Origin: Geobacteraceae bacterium
GTDB taxonomy: Bacteria; Desulfobacterota; Desulfuromonadia; Desulfuromonadales; Geopsychrobacteraceae
Length of the DNA stretch: 7,723 nucleotides
Assembly (NCBI GenBank): GCA_027064785.1
Contig: JAMOPE010000369.1
Coordinates: forward strand, 1 to 7,723
Direction of reading: 5' to 3'
A program made the translations under genes and the position numbers. Below the pieces are notes generated by a model. It ran no database searches, had not been told where the DNA came from, and was given only the letters and a program-made list of their open reading frames with translations. Position 1 is the stretch's first letter. Each line of letters starts with the position of its first letter. This document shows, in pieces, positions 1 to 7,723 of this stretch.

Positions 1-2
1 AC

Positions 3-1802
3 AGCCGGGCAACCGCCTACTTGATTGCCGATGGAGTTCTGCCGTCCAACGAAGGCCGCGGCTACGTCTTGCGCCGGATCATGCGCCGCGCCATGCGTCA
101 CGCCAAAATGCTCGGTTTCGAAGATCCAATCCTGTTCAAGACCGCGGTTTACGTCCTTGAATCGATGGCAACCGCCTATCCCGAAGAAGCCAAACGGAAA
201 GATTTTGTCGCTAAAGTCGTCCAGAACGAGGAAGAACGCTTCATCCAGACCCTCGGCAACGGCCTGCGGATTCTGCAGGATGAAATCGCCAGCCTCGCTG
301 CTGACAAAAAAACCATCATCCCCGGTGAAACAGTTTTCAAGCTCTACGACACCTACGGCTTCCCCGTCGACCTGACCGCCGATATTGTTGAAAAAGACGG
401 TTACAGCCTCGACGAAGAGGGTTTTGAAGCGTGCATGGAAGAACAACGAGCCAAAGCTCGTAAGCACTGGAAAGGATCGGGAGAAGAAGCAGTTTCGACA
501 ATTTACAAGCAGTTGGTCGAGAAAGGTCTCAAGACCGAGTTCAGTGGCTACGACAAGCTCGAAGATCAGGGTGATGTTCTGGCACTGATCCGTCAGGGTG
601 AGCTGGTTGATGAATCGAGCTGTGGTGAAACAGTCGAGGTCATTACCACCGTCACCCCGTGCTACGGTGAATCGGGGGGTCAGGTTGGTGACACCGGTGA
701 AATCATCACCACTGAAGCAACCTTGCGGATTATCGATACCAGAAAACCGCTCCCCGAACTCTTTGTTCACATCTGTGAAGTTGTCACCGGGGCGATCAAA
801 ACCGGCGATACCGCAACCATCAAAGTTGATAACGAACGCCGCCAGAAGATTATCCTCAACCACACCGCAACCCACCTGCTGCAGGCGGCGTTGCAAAAAC
901 ATCTTGGGAACCACATCAAGCAGGCCGGTTCACTGGTCACCGCCGAACGGTTGCGCTTTGACTTCACCCACTTTTCCCCGGTCACAGCCGAGGAATTGAG
1001 CAAAATTGAGACCGAAGTCAACCAGCAGATTCGGGCTAACGCCCAGGTTGAATGTCGTGAAATGAGTGCCGATGCCGCCAAAGATGCAGGAGCAATGGCG
1101 CTGTTTGGCGAAAAGTATGGTGATGTGGTCCGCGTCGTCAACATCGGTGATTACAGTATGGAATTGTGTGGCGGAACCCACGCCCGTGCCGCTGGCGATA
1201 TCGGACTGTTCCGTATCCTGAGTGAAAGCGGGATTGCTGCCGGAGTCCGGCGGATTGAAGCCGTCACCGGAGCGACCGCACTGGCCCAGATTCAGGAACA
1301 GCAGCAGACATTGCAGCGCCTTGCCAATCTGGTCAAAAGTGATCCGCAGAAGCTGGAACTGCGGCTGCAGAAAATGGTTGAGCAGCAGAAAGAGCTGGAA
1401 AAAGAGCTGGAGCAGCTCCAGGCAAAGGCCAACGCCAACCGCAGCGGCGAGCTTCTCGATCAGGTTCAGGATGTCAACGGCATCAAACTTCTTGCGGTCA
1501 AAATTTCTGATGTTGACGGCAAGGGGCTACGTGAATTTTCTGACCAGCTCCGCGATAAACTGGGATCAGGAGTTCTGGTGCTGGTATCCGATGCCGGTGG
1601 AAAAGTCGCCCTGCTGGTCGCAGTCACCAAAGATCTGACATCTCAAGTCAAGGCAGGAAATCTGATCAAGCCGTTGGCCGAGATTGTCGGTGGTCGTGGT
1701 GGCGGTCGTCCCGAGTTGGCTCAGGCGGGTGGTTCAGATATCGGTAAAATTGATGAGCTGCTGAAAGCAGCACCGGAGCAGTTGAAGAATCTCCTGCAAT
1801 AG
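3..1802 (+). CDS. alaS: Alanyl-tRNA synthetase, C-terminal two thirds (5' end outside window)
   Basis: Class II alanyl-tRNA synthetase, a cytoplasmic enzyme that charges tRNA-Ala and hydrolyses mischarged Ser/Gly-tRNA-Ala. The frame is open from the first bases, so the true start lies upstream. The visible part begins in the tRNA-recognition region with the family signature DGVLPSNEGRGYVLRR. The editing domain follows: GESGGQVGD (about 667-693), HTATH (861-875) and CGGTH (1167-1181), which are the HxxxH and CxxxH metal-binding editing motifs. Next come a Gln/Glu-rich coiled coil (about 1290-1430) and the C-terminal DHHA1-type domain with GGRGGGRPELAQAGG (1686-1733). If the editing motifs are aligned to the E. 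coli positions I remember (H564, C666), both give the same offset of 277 missing residues and a total near 876, the usual length. This suggests there is no net indel between these two motifs in the visible part. The gene ends with TAG and is followed by a hairpin. Confidence 0.97.
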   Translation, partial: SRATAYLIADGVLPSNEGRGYVLRRIMRRAMRHAKMLGFEDPILFKTAVYVLESMATAYPEEAKRKDFVAKVVQNEEERFIQTLGNGLRILQDEIASLAADKKTIIPGETVFKLYDTYGFPVDLTADIVEKDGYSLDEEGFEACMEEQRAKARKHWKGSGEEAVSTIYKQLVEKGLKTEFSGYDKLEDQGDVLALIRQGELVDESSCGETVEVITTVTPCYGESGGQVGDTGEIITTEATLRIIDTRKPLPELFVHICEVVTGAIKTGDTATIKVDNERRQKIILNHTATHLLQAALQKHLGNHIKQAGSLVTAERLRFDFTHFSPVTAEELSKIETEVNQQIRANAQVECREMSADAAKDAGAMALFGEKYGDVVRVVNIGDYSMELCGGTHARAAGDIGLFRILSESGIAAGVRRIEAVTGATALAQIQEQQQTLQRLANLVKSDPQKLELRLQKMVEQQKELEKELEQLQAKANANRSGELLDQVQDVNGIKLLAVKISDVDGKGLREFSDQLRDKLGSGVLVLVSDAGGKVALLVAVTKDLTSQVKAGNLIKPLAEIVGGRGGGRPELAQAGGSDIGKIDELLKAAPEQLKNLLQ

Positions 1803-1828
1803 AATTTATTATTGCCGAAAAGGGATAA

Positions 1829-1875
1829 GGAGCAGTCGGATGCTGGACATCTCCGGCTGCTCCGCTATATTTAAT
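1829..1875 (+). terminator. Hairpin, probable alaS terminator
   Basis: An 11-bp stem pairs 1829-1839 (GGAGCAGTCGG) with 1853-1863 (CCGGCTGCTCC), with one T-G wobble. Three further pairs (1840-1842 with 1848-1850) form above a 2-base bulge. It starts 26 bases after the alaS stop. The 3' tail (GCTATATTTAAT) has only a short, interrupted T-run, so termination may be partial or may need help. Stem, position and direction fit an intrinsic terminator; the weak tail is the reason for moderate confidence. Confidence 0.6.
1844..1871 (+). promoter_or_regulatory. Candidate sigma-70 promoter for the receiver-histidine kinase gene
   Basis: TGGACA (1844-1849, 5 of 6 to TTGACA) is followed after 16 bases by TATATT (1866-1871, 5 of 6 to TATAAT). 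This would start transcription near 1878 and give a leader of about 58 bases. The -35 lies in the loop of the alaS hairpin and the spacer runs through its 3' arm, so terminator and promoter share the same bases. It was found by eye; AT-rich stretches can give such matches by chance. Confidence 0.4.
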
Positions 1876-1936
1876 AAACCACACAATTTTACTTTGTAGG
1901 CAGCCATACAGGCACAACACCACAGAGATTTCATAA

Positions 1937-3049
1937 ATGATGTTTACAGCCCCGGCACCCAAACTAAAAACAGTTCTCTGTGTTGATGATGAACCGATCA
2001 TCCGTGCTCTCTGCGTTGAAGCCCTCGAAGACTACCATGTCCTGCTCGCTTGTGATGGTCTTGAAGCCCTTGAAGTTCTCGAAAAAACTCCAGTCGATGT
2101 TGTCCTGAGTGACGTCATTATGCCCAAACTTGACGGGCTGGAACTTTTGCAGAAAATCAAGGAGCACCACCCCGATCAAGCCGTCATCCTGATGACCGGC
2201 TACTCCGATAAAAGTGTCATTCTAAAAGCACTCAAAGCGGGGGCAGCCGACTTCATCAATAAACCAATCAATATTCTGCAACTCTGCACCACCGTTGATA
2301 ACGTTTTTGAAAAACAGAAAATCCAGCAGGAACTCATCGATCTAAAACGGACCGATCAATTAAAAAGTGACTTTCTGGGACTGATTTCACACAAGCTGAA
2401 AACTCCGGCGACCGCTATTTCGCTGTTTATCCAGAATATTGCCGAGGGCGTTGAAAGTCCGAACGATGCCGACTTCAAGCAGATGGTCAGCATGGTCCAG
2501 GCCGAAACAATTCATCTGGAGCAGCTGATTCAGGACCTCCTCTATTTCAGCGAAGCAACCCTGCAGGACAAGAATCTCCCTCTGGAATCGATCGATCTCG
2601 GGCTCATTGCAGACCGGATTGCGATCACCATGCAACCCGCCGCTCAGCAGCGCAAAATTCACTTTTCCAATCGGGTTGAGCCACCCCTGCCGCCGGAGCA
2701 GCTGATGCTCAACCCGCAGCGAATCAGTTTTGCGATCCGTGCCCTGCTTGACAATGCCGTTAAATTCACCCCCGCAGAAGGCTCTGTCAGTGTCGAAGGG
2801 GAGATGGATAACAGTTACGTCAGGCTGGTCGTCAAAAATAGTGGTAGAGGGATTCCACAGCACGAACTGGCAAAAATCTTCAATAAATTCTATCAGGTTG
2901 ATCCCGAGAATACCGGTCAGATTCGCGGTTTCGGGCTTGGTCTTTATTATGCCCGTGACTTCATTCGCAGCATGGGGGGACAGCTCTACATCGACAGCAG
3001 ACCGGAAGACACCACGGTAGCAACAATCGAATTCCCCCGATCGGCATAA
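1937..3049 (+). CDS. Cytoplasmic receiver domain-histidine kinase (REC-HisKA-HATPase_c)
   Basis: Two-component signalling protein of 370 residues with no signal peptide or membrane segment, so it is cytoplasmic. Residues about 11-120 form a receiver domain with acidic pair D17/D18, phospho-acceptor D59 (SDVIMP), T87 and K109. A charged, probably coiled linker (about 122-143) leads to a HisKA helix pair with H152 in SHKLKTP. The ATPase domain (about 255-368) has the N box with N273 (LLDNAVKFTP), a G1 box reading NSGRGI (N301) and a G2 box GFGLGL (331-336). Two residues differ from the family norm: K153 where E or D usually follows the His, and N301 where the adenine-contacting Asp usually stands. 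T156, at the His+4 position linked to phosphatase activity, is present. ATG 1937 is favoured over ATG 1940 because a weak AGAG lies 9 bases upstream. No partner regulator or output gene lies in the window, so signal and target are unknown. It is monocistronic or reads into hslV. Confidence 0.9.
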   Translation: MMFTAPAPKLKTVLCVDDEPIIRALCVEALEDYHVLLACDGLEALEVLEKTPVDVVLSDVIMPKLDGLELLQKIKEHHPDQAVILMTGYSDKSVILKALKAGAADFINKPINILQLCTTVDNVFEKQKIQQELIDLKRTDQLKSDFLGLISHKLKTPATAISLFIQNIAEGVESPNDADFKQMVSMVQAETIHLEQLIQDLLYFSEATLQDKNLPLESIDLGLIADRIAITMQPAAQQRKIHFSNRVEPPLPPEQLMLNPQRISFAIRALLDNAVKFTPAEGSVSVEGEMDNSYVRLVVKNSGRGIPQHELAKIFNKFYQVDPENTGQIRGFGLGLYYARDFIRSMGGQLYIDSRPEDTTVATIEFPRSA

Positions 3050-3050
3050 A

Positions 3051-3120
3051 ACCCTTATAAAACCTACTTTTTCCTCCCAAAATTGTTGCTTTAACCCTTT
3101 ATCCCCGTCCCTTCTTTATG
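3051..3120 (+). promoter_or_regulatory. C-rich, G-poor stretch after the kinase gene (possible Rho-loading region)
   Basis: Directly after the kinase stop codon, 70 bases contain 23 C and only 4 G, with pyrimidine runs such as CTTTTTCCTCCC and ATCCCCGTCCCTTC. No stem-loop with a T-run follows the kinase stop closely. C-rich, G-poor unstructured RNA is where Rho factor typically loads, so this may serve for Rho-dependent termination of the kinase transcript. This is inferred from composition only. Confidence 0.3.
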
Positions 3121-3122
3121 TT

Positions 3123-3142
3123 ATTTGTTATCATTTGTTGTC
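3123..3142 (+). repeat. Tandem 10-base direct repeat upstream of hslV
   Basis: ATTTGTTATC (3123-3132) is followed immediately by ATTTGTTGTC (3133-3142), identical at 9 of 10 bases. The 10-base period places the two copies on about the same face of the helix, as tandem operator half-sites often are. It lies 57-76 bases before the hslV start codon. No regulator is assigned; in AT-rich DNA such a short repeat could be chance. Confidence 0.45.
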
Positions 3143-3174
3143 AGATTTTTATCTGCAATGCACAGATCTTTTTT
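3142..3174 (+). promoter_or_regulatory. Alternative small stem-loops in the hslV leader
   Basis: CAGAT (3142-3146) can pair with ATCTG (3151-3155) around a TTTT loop. The same ATCTG can instead pair with a second CAGAT (3163-3167) around a 7-base loop, followed by CTTTTTT (3168-3174). The two structures exclude each other, and the second ends in a T-run like a weak terminator. The stems have only 5 pairs, two of them G-C, so stability is doubtful. I recall that the E. coli hslVU mRNA has a stabilising 5' stem-loop, which makes leader structure plausible, but this is not shown here. Confidence 0.25.
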
Positions 3175-3188
3175 GCAGTCTATATTTT

Positions 3189-3192
3189 GGAG
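3189..3192 (+). promoter_or_regulatory. Ribosome binding site of hslV
   Basis: GGAG stands 6 bases before ATG 3199 and fixes the start. Starting here gives the short propeptide Met-Phe-Lys-Gly before the catalytic Thr-Thr, as expected for the family. Confidence 0.8.
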
Positions 3193-3198
3193 TGATTC

Positions 3199-3729
3199 AT
3201 GTTCAAAGGGACAACAATCTGCTGCGTTCGCCACAACTCTCAGGTTGCACTAGCAGGTGACGGACAGGTCAGCCTTGGCAACACCGTCATGAAACACGGT
3301 GCACGTAAAATCCGCCGGCTTTATCAGGATAAAGTCTTAGCCGGATTTGCCGGGAGTACTGCCGATGCATTTACTCTGTTCGAAAAGTTTGAAGCCAAAT
3401 TGCAGGAATATCGCGGCAATTTGTCGCGGGCAGCGGTCGCCCTTGCCAAAGACTGGCGGACAGATAAAGTGCTGCGCCGCCTCGAAGCTCTGTTGATCGT
3501 CGCTGACGAAGATGTCACTCTGGTGATCTCCGGTGCAGGTGATGTCATCGAGCCCGACGATGGTGTCGCTGCGATCGGTTCGGGTGGAAGTTTCGCTCTG
3601 GCCGCGGCCCGGGCGATGATTGCCCACTCAGCGCTTGATGCTGAGAAAATTGTGACAGAAGCGCTGCATATCGCAGCCGATATTTGCATCTACACCAACG
3701 ATAATATTTCTGTTGAGGTTATAAAGTGA
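3199..3729 (+). CDS. hslV: HslV (ClpQ) peptidase subunit of the HslVU protease
   Basis: Proteasome-beta-like threonine peptidase that forms a double hexamer and degrades proteins fed to it by HslU in the cytoplasm. The product is 176 residues, the usual size. Residues 1-4 (MFKG) look like a propeptide removed autocatalytically to expose Thr5 as N-terminal nucleophile. Asp21 in AGDGQ and Lys37 in ARKIRRLY correspond to catalytic Asp17 and Lys33 of the mature enzyme. Other family motifs are [44 protein letters not shown] and the ADICIYTN near the C-terminus. A good ribosome binding site precedes the ATG. The stop codon overlaps the hslU start by 4 bases, so the two subunits are probably translationally coupled. 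No heat-shock sigma-32-like box or CIRCE element was seen in the 149 bases upstream. Confidence 0.97.
   Translation: MFKGTTICCVRHNSQVALAGDGQVSLGNTVMKHGARKIRRLYQDKVLAGFAGSTADAFTLFEKFEAKLQEYRGNLSRAAVALAKDWRTDKVLRRLEALLIVADEDVTLVISGAGDVIEPDDGVAAIGSGGSFALAAARAMIAHSALDAEKIVTEALHIAADICIYTNDNISVEVIK
3715..3718 (+). promoter_or_regulatory. Ribosome binding site deciding the GTG start of hslU
   Basis: GAGG inside the last codons of hslV lies 7 bases before GTG 3726. It supports the GTG start overlapping the hslV stop (GTGA). The resulting N-terminus [10 protein letters not shown] matches the usual start of HslU proteins. Confidence 0.75.
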
Positions 3730-5054
3730 ACAATTTCACCCCGAGAGAGATCGTTTCAGAACTCGATCGTTACATCATCGGCCAGAACGATGCGAAACGT
3801 GCCGTCGCCGTCGCCCTGCGAAATCGCTGGCGCCGTCAGCAGGTTCCTGCTGAACTGCGTGATGAGATCGCCCCCAAAAATATCATTATGATCGGCCCGA
3901 CCGGTGTCGGTAAAACCGAAATCGCCCGACGCCTGGCGAAACTGGCTCAAGCTCCCTTTATCAAGGTCGAAGCGAGCAAATTCACCGAAGTCGGCTACGT
4001 CGGTCGCGATGTCGAAAGTATGGTCCGTGATCTTCTTGAACTTGCCATCAACATGGTCAAGACCGAAGAGACCAAAAAGATGCAGCTCAAGGCAGAAGCC
4101 AACGCCGAGGAAAAGCTCCTCGATCTGCTGCTGCCCGGTGAAGCTGACCTCTCCCCCGACAAACTGGAGCAGCGTCAGCACACCCGCGACCGGTTGCGGA
4201 AATTGTTGCGACTCGGTGAACTGGAAGATCGTTTTGTCGAGGTTGAAGTCGAAGTCAGCAGTATGCCGGCCATGGGCGTCTTCACTCCGCAGGGAAACGA
4301 AGAGATGGGGATGAACATCAAAGAGATGTTCGGCAACCTGTTCCCGAAGAACACCAAGCATAAACGGGTCAAAGTCAGTGAAGCGCGTGAGCATCTGATC
4401 GAATCGGAAGCCGAAAAGCTGATCGACATGGAAAATGTCGTCACCCTCGCCAAAGAACGGGCAGAACAGAACGGGATCATCTTTATCGATGAGATCGATA
4501 AAATCGCCAGTCGTGAAGGAGTCCACGGTCCCGAAGTGTCACGCGAAGGTGTGCAGCGCGATATTCTACCGATTGTCGAAGGCAGCACGATCAGTACCAA
4601 ACACGGGTCGATCAAAACCGACCACATCCTGTTTGTTGCTGCCGGGGCATTTCACATGGCAAAACCATCCGATCTGATCCCTGAATTGCAGGGTCGCTTC
4701 CCGATCCGGGTTGAGCTGAACAGTCTTGATGAGAACGATTTCTACCGTATCCTCACCGAGCCGAAAAATGCCCTGATCCGGCAGTATAAAGAGCTGATGA
4801 AAACCGAATCGATCGATCTCGATTTTGATGACGAGGCCATTCGTGAAATGGCAAAGATCGCCAAAACAGTCAATGAGCGAACCGAAAATATCGGGGCGCG
4901 ACGGTTACACACAATTCTGGAGAAACTGCTCGAAGAGCTCTCCTTCACTGCTCCTGAACTGACCGAAAAACAGGTCAGGATGACAGCGGATGAAGTGAGA
5001 AGCCGTCTGGTTGAAATCAGCCAGGACGAAGATCTCTCCCGGTATATTTTGTAG
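3726..5054 (+). CDS. hslU: HslU (ClpY) ATPase/unfoldase subunit of the HslVU protease
   Basis: AAA+ ATPase of the HslU/ClpX type that unfolds substrates and threads them into HslV. The product is 442 residues, normal for the family. It shows the N-terminal [16 protein letters not shown] segment that helps bind nucleotide, Walker A GPTGVGKT (57-64), and the GYVG pore loop (90-93) that grips substrate. A charged I-domain insert follows (about 110-240). Walker B is IIFIDE (about 251-256), and the later sensor/arginine region includes GRFPIRVEL and [15 protein letters not shown]. The tail ends DLSRYIL, the C-terminal peptide that inserts into HslV to activate it, so the protein looks complete and functional. 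It starts with GTG inside the end of hslV and ends with TAG 12 bases before argB, in the same reading frame as argB. Confidence 0.97.
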   Translation: MNNFTPREIVSELDRYIIGQNDAKRAVAVALRNRWRRQQVPAELRDEIAPKNIIMIGPTGVGKTEIARRLAKLAQAPFIKVEASKFTEVGYVGRDVESMVRDLLELAINMVKTEETKKMQLKAEANAEEKLLDLLLPGEADLSPDKLEQRQHTRDRLRKLLRLGELEDRFVEVEVEVSSMPAMGVFTPQGNEEMGMNIKEMFGNLFPKNTKHKRVKVSEAREHLIESEAEKLIDMENVVTLAKERAEQNGIIFIDEIDKIASREGVHGPEVSREGVQRDILPIVEGSTISTKHGSIKTDHILFVAAGAFHMAKPSDLIPELQGRFPIRVELNSLDENDFYRILTEPKNALIRQYKELMKTESIDLDFDDEAIREMAKIAKTVNERTENIGARRLHTILEKLLEELSFTAPELTEKQVRMTADEVRSRLVEISQDEDLSRYIL

Positions 5055-5959
<905 letters not shown>

Positions 5960-5960
<1 letters not shown>

Positions 5961-7168
5961 TGAGCACATCACAGTCATGGATTGATCGCGGATTGACCCA
6001 CGTCGCCGCAACCTACGGTCGTTATCCGCTGGTTGCCGCAAGTGGTAAAGGGTGCTGGCTGACCGATATTGACGGCAAAAAATATCTCGATTTTCTTGCC
6101 GGGGTTGCCGTGAACAATCTGGGTCATTGTCATCCCGATATTGTCACCGCTTTACAGAAGCAGGCAGAAACTCTGCTCCATTGCTCCAACTTCTATCATA
6201 TTCCGCAGCAGATTGAGCTGGCGGAACTGCTGTGTGAAAATTCATTCGGTGACCGGGTCTTCTTCTGCAACTCAGGGGCCGAAGCCAACGAAGCAGCACT
6301 GAAGCTGGTGCGCAAGTACAGTTGTGACAATTTTGGGGCCGATCGTTTTGAGATTATCGCCGCTGAAAACTCTTTCCATGGCCGCACTTTTGGTACGATC
6401 AGTGCCACCAATCAAGAAAAAATCCGCAGCGGTTTTGCACCCTTGCTACCGGGATTCAAATTTGTTCCGTTCGGTGATATTGAATCGATCAAAGCCGCCA
6501 TCACTCCGCAAACCTGTGCGGTTATGCTCGAACCGATTCAGGGTGAAGGGGGGATCAATGTCCCACCGCCAGGATACCTTCAGGCGGTCCGCGAGTTGTG
6601 TAATCAAAATAATCTGCTGCTGGTTTTTGATGAGGTGCAGGTTGGTCTGGGACGAACCGGAAAACTTTTCGCCTATCAGCACGACGGTGTGGAACCCGAT
6701 GTCATGACGCTGGCGAAAGCCCTCGCCGCCGGGCCACCCATCGGGACGATGGTTGTGCGGGAAAAATATGCTGCGGCACTCGGCCCCGGAACTCACGGCT
6801 CAACCTTTGGTGGTAACCCGCTGCTGGCTGCTGCCGGAGTCGCTGCGATGAAGGTATATCTCAATAGCAATGTTCTGGAAAACAGCGTTGCCATGGGTGA
6901 TTATCTGCGGGAAAAACTGGAAGAGTTACGACAGAAATATTCCTTTATCACCCAGATACGTGGACGCGGATTGATGATCGGAATGGAACTTTCTATCGAG
7001 GGAGGCGAAATCGTTAAAACTGCCCTTGAGCAGGGACTACTGATCAACTGCACAGCCGGAAAAGTCCTCCGCTTTGTCCCGCCGCTGATCGTCACTCAGG
7101 CAGAAATTGACCAGATGATTGATATTTTAGATACCATCCTCGCACAATCGGGAACGGAGACGAACTGA
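5960..7168 (+). CDS. argD: Acetylornithine aminotransferase
   Basis: Fold-type I, class III PLP-dependent aminotransferase that converts N-acetylglutamate semialdehyde and glutamate to N-acetylornithine and 2-oxoglutarate, the fourth step of arginine synthesis. The 402-residue product shows S105-G-A107 (phosphate binding), F139-HGR (cofactor stacking and substrate Arg), EPIQGEGG (191-198), D224 in DEVQ (pyridine nitrogen), K253 in LAKALAAG (Schiff base lysine) and T282 in HGSTFGGNP (phosphate contact across the dimer). Family members may also act on succinyl-diaminopimelate, which cannot be excluded. GAGG 8 bases before the ATG supports the start, which overlaps the argB stop. The loop after the lysine reads AAGPPIGTM instead of the commoner GGGFPIGAM, and DEVQ is followed by V rather than T or C. 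Confidence 0.95.
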
Positions 7169-7723
7169 TGAATAAAGATTTTTTAGCCCTGATCGACTGG
7201 TCACTGGAAGACCTGGAATCAATTTTTGCTCTTTCTAAAGAGTTGAAACAGAAGCAGAAAGAGGGAATTCCCCATGAACTTCTCAAAGGTCAGACCTTGG
7301 GGATGATTTTCGAAAAAAGTTCAACCCGGACCCGCGTTTCGTTTGAAGTCGGGATGTTTCAGCTTGGCGGCCATGCTCTGTTCCTCCATTCAGGGACAAC
7401 CCAGATGGGTCGTGGTGAGCCGATCAAGGATACCGCCCGGGTCATGTCGGGATACTGTGACGGCGTTATGGCACGAACCTATTCCCACGCGGCTCTCGAA
7501 GAGTTTGCTGAGAACAGTTATGTCCCGGTCATCAATGGTCTGAGTGACCTTTACCATCCGTGTCAGCTGGTTGCCGACATGTTCACCGTCACCGAGCATA
7601 AAGAAAATTATCGCGATCTTAAATATTGCTGGATTGGTGACGGCAACAATATGGCCAACAGCTGGATCAATGCGGCTGCGATTGCCGGCTTTGAACTGCG
7701 GATTGCCACTCCGAAGGGGTATG
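7168..7723 (+). CDS. argF: Ornithine carbamoyltransferase, N-terminal 185 residues (3' end outside window)
   Basis: Transfers the carbamoyl group from carbamoyl phosphate to ornithine to give citrulline, the sixth step of arginine synthesis. The frame runs open from ATG 7168 to the window edge, giving 185 codons plus one base of a protein usually a little over 300 residues. The carbamoyl-phosphate site is clear: SSTRTRVSF (from residue 51), R103 in MARTYSH, and H130-P-C-Q133. The Cys in HPCQ and the later GDGNNMANSW (157-166) point to ornithine rather than aspartate carbamoyltransferase. The C-terminal ornithine-binding SMG loop is beyond the window. GGAG 8 bases upstream supports the start, which overlaps the argD stop by one base. 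Anabolic function is inferred from its argB-argD neighbours. Confidence 0.96.
   Translation, partial: MNKDFLALIDWSLEDLESIFALSKELKQKQKEGIPHELLKGQTLGMIFEKSSTRTRVSFEVGMFQLGGHALFLHSGTTQMGRGEPIKDTARVMSGYCDGVMARTYSHAALEEFAENSYVPVINGLSDLYHPCQLVADMFTVTEHKENYRDLKYCWIGDGNNMANSWINAAAIAGFELRIATPKGY

Noticed and set aside
21..33. TTG 21 or ATG 31 as a real start of alaS
   Set aside because: The frame is open to the window edge and the residues before it (SRATAY) continue the conserved AlaRS alignment, so the gene is cut by the window and not truncated.
1666..2001. Minus-strand open frame of 111 codons crossing the alaS-kinase gap
   Set aside because: It overlaps the ends of two real genes and the terminator hairpin, and its translation resembles no family I know.
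3159..3186. TGCACA-16-TATATT as a sigma-70 promoter just before hslV
   Set aside because: The start site would fall at about 3193, beyond the GGAG ribosome binding site, and the -35 matches only 4 of 6.
3050..3198. Heat-shock control element (sigma-32 box or CIRCE) for hslVU
   Set aside because: No CTTGAAA-like box paired with CCCCAT was found (ATCCCCGTCC at 3101-3110 has no partner at the right distance), and there is no TTAGCACTC inverted repeat.
3756..4526. 256-codon minus-strand open frame opposite hslU
   Set aside because: Shadow of the strong codon bias of hslU; low-complexity Asp/Phe/Gly-rich translation without motifs.

Overview
The window is a stretch of ordinary bacterial chromosome with every gene on the + strand: alaS (5' end outside the window), a soluble receiver-histidine kinase, hslV, hslU, argB, argD and the first 185 codons of argF (3' end outside). 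The coding density, the short gene overlaps, the roughly 50-55% GC impression, and the combination of hslVU directly followed by argBDF downstream of alaS suggest a deltaproteobacterium of the Desulfuromonas/Geobacter kind. That assignment comes from gene order and protein flavour recalled from the family, not from a search, and is only moderately secure. There are no tRNA or rRNA genes, insertion sequences, CRISPR arrays, phage genes or signs of recent transfer.

Layout. Bases 3-1802 encode the C-terminal two thirds of alanyl-tRNA synthetase. A 134-base gap (1803-1936) holds a hairpin that looks like the alaS terminator, and a candidate sigma-70 promoter overlaps its 3' side. Bases 1937-3049 encode a cytoplasmic two-component protein with an N-terminal receiver domain, a HisKA helix pair and a HATPase_c domain. 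Its conserved boxes carry two substitutions: H-K in place of H-E/D, and NxGxG in place of DxGxG. A second gap (3050-3198, 149 bases) is unusually C-rich and G-poor at its start. Nearer hslV it carries a tandem 10-base direct repeat and small alternative stem-loops. I could not find a convincing promoter or heat-shock box in it.

From 3199 to the end of the window the genes are packed tightly: hslV overlaps hslU by 4 bases, hslU is 12 bases from argB, and argB/argD and argD/argF each overlap by 1 base (TGATG). This suggests one transcript with translational coupling. HslV (peptidase) and HslU (unfoldase) form an ATP-dependent two-component protease. ArgB, ArgD and ArgF catalyse steps 2, 4 and 6 of the ornithine/citrulline branch of arginine biosynthesis (N-acetylglutamate kinase, N-acetylornithine aminotransferase, ornithine carbamoyltransferase). 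ArgB has the N-terminal helix typical of arginine-feedback-inhibited forms, so end-product control of the pathway is likely at the enzyme level.

I did not find an undescribed system here. The points most worth a second look are the altered kinase motifs, the joining of a stress protease to an arginine operon (including an in-frame amber junction between hslU and argB), and the structured, G-poor leader before hslV.
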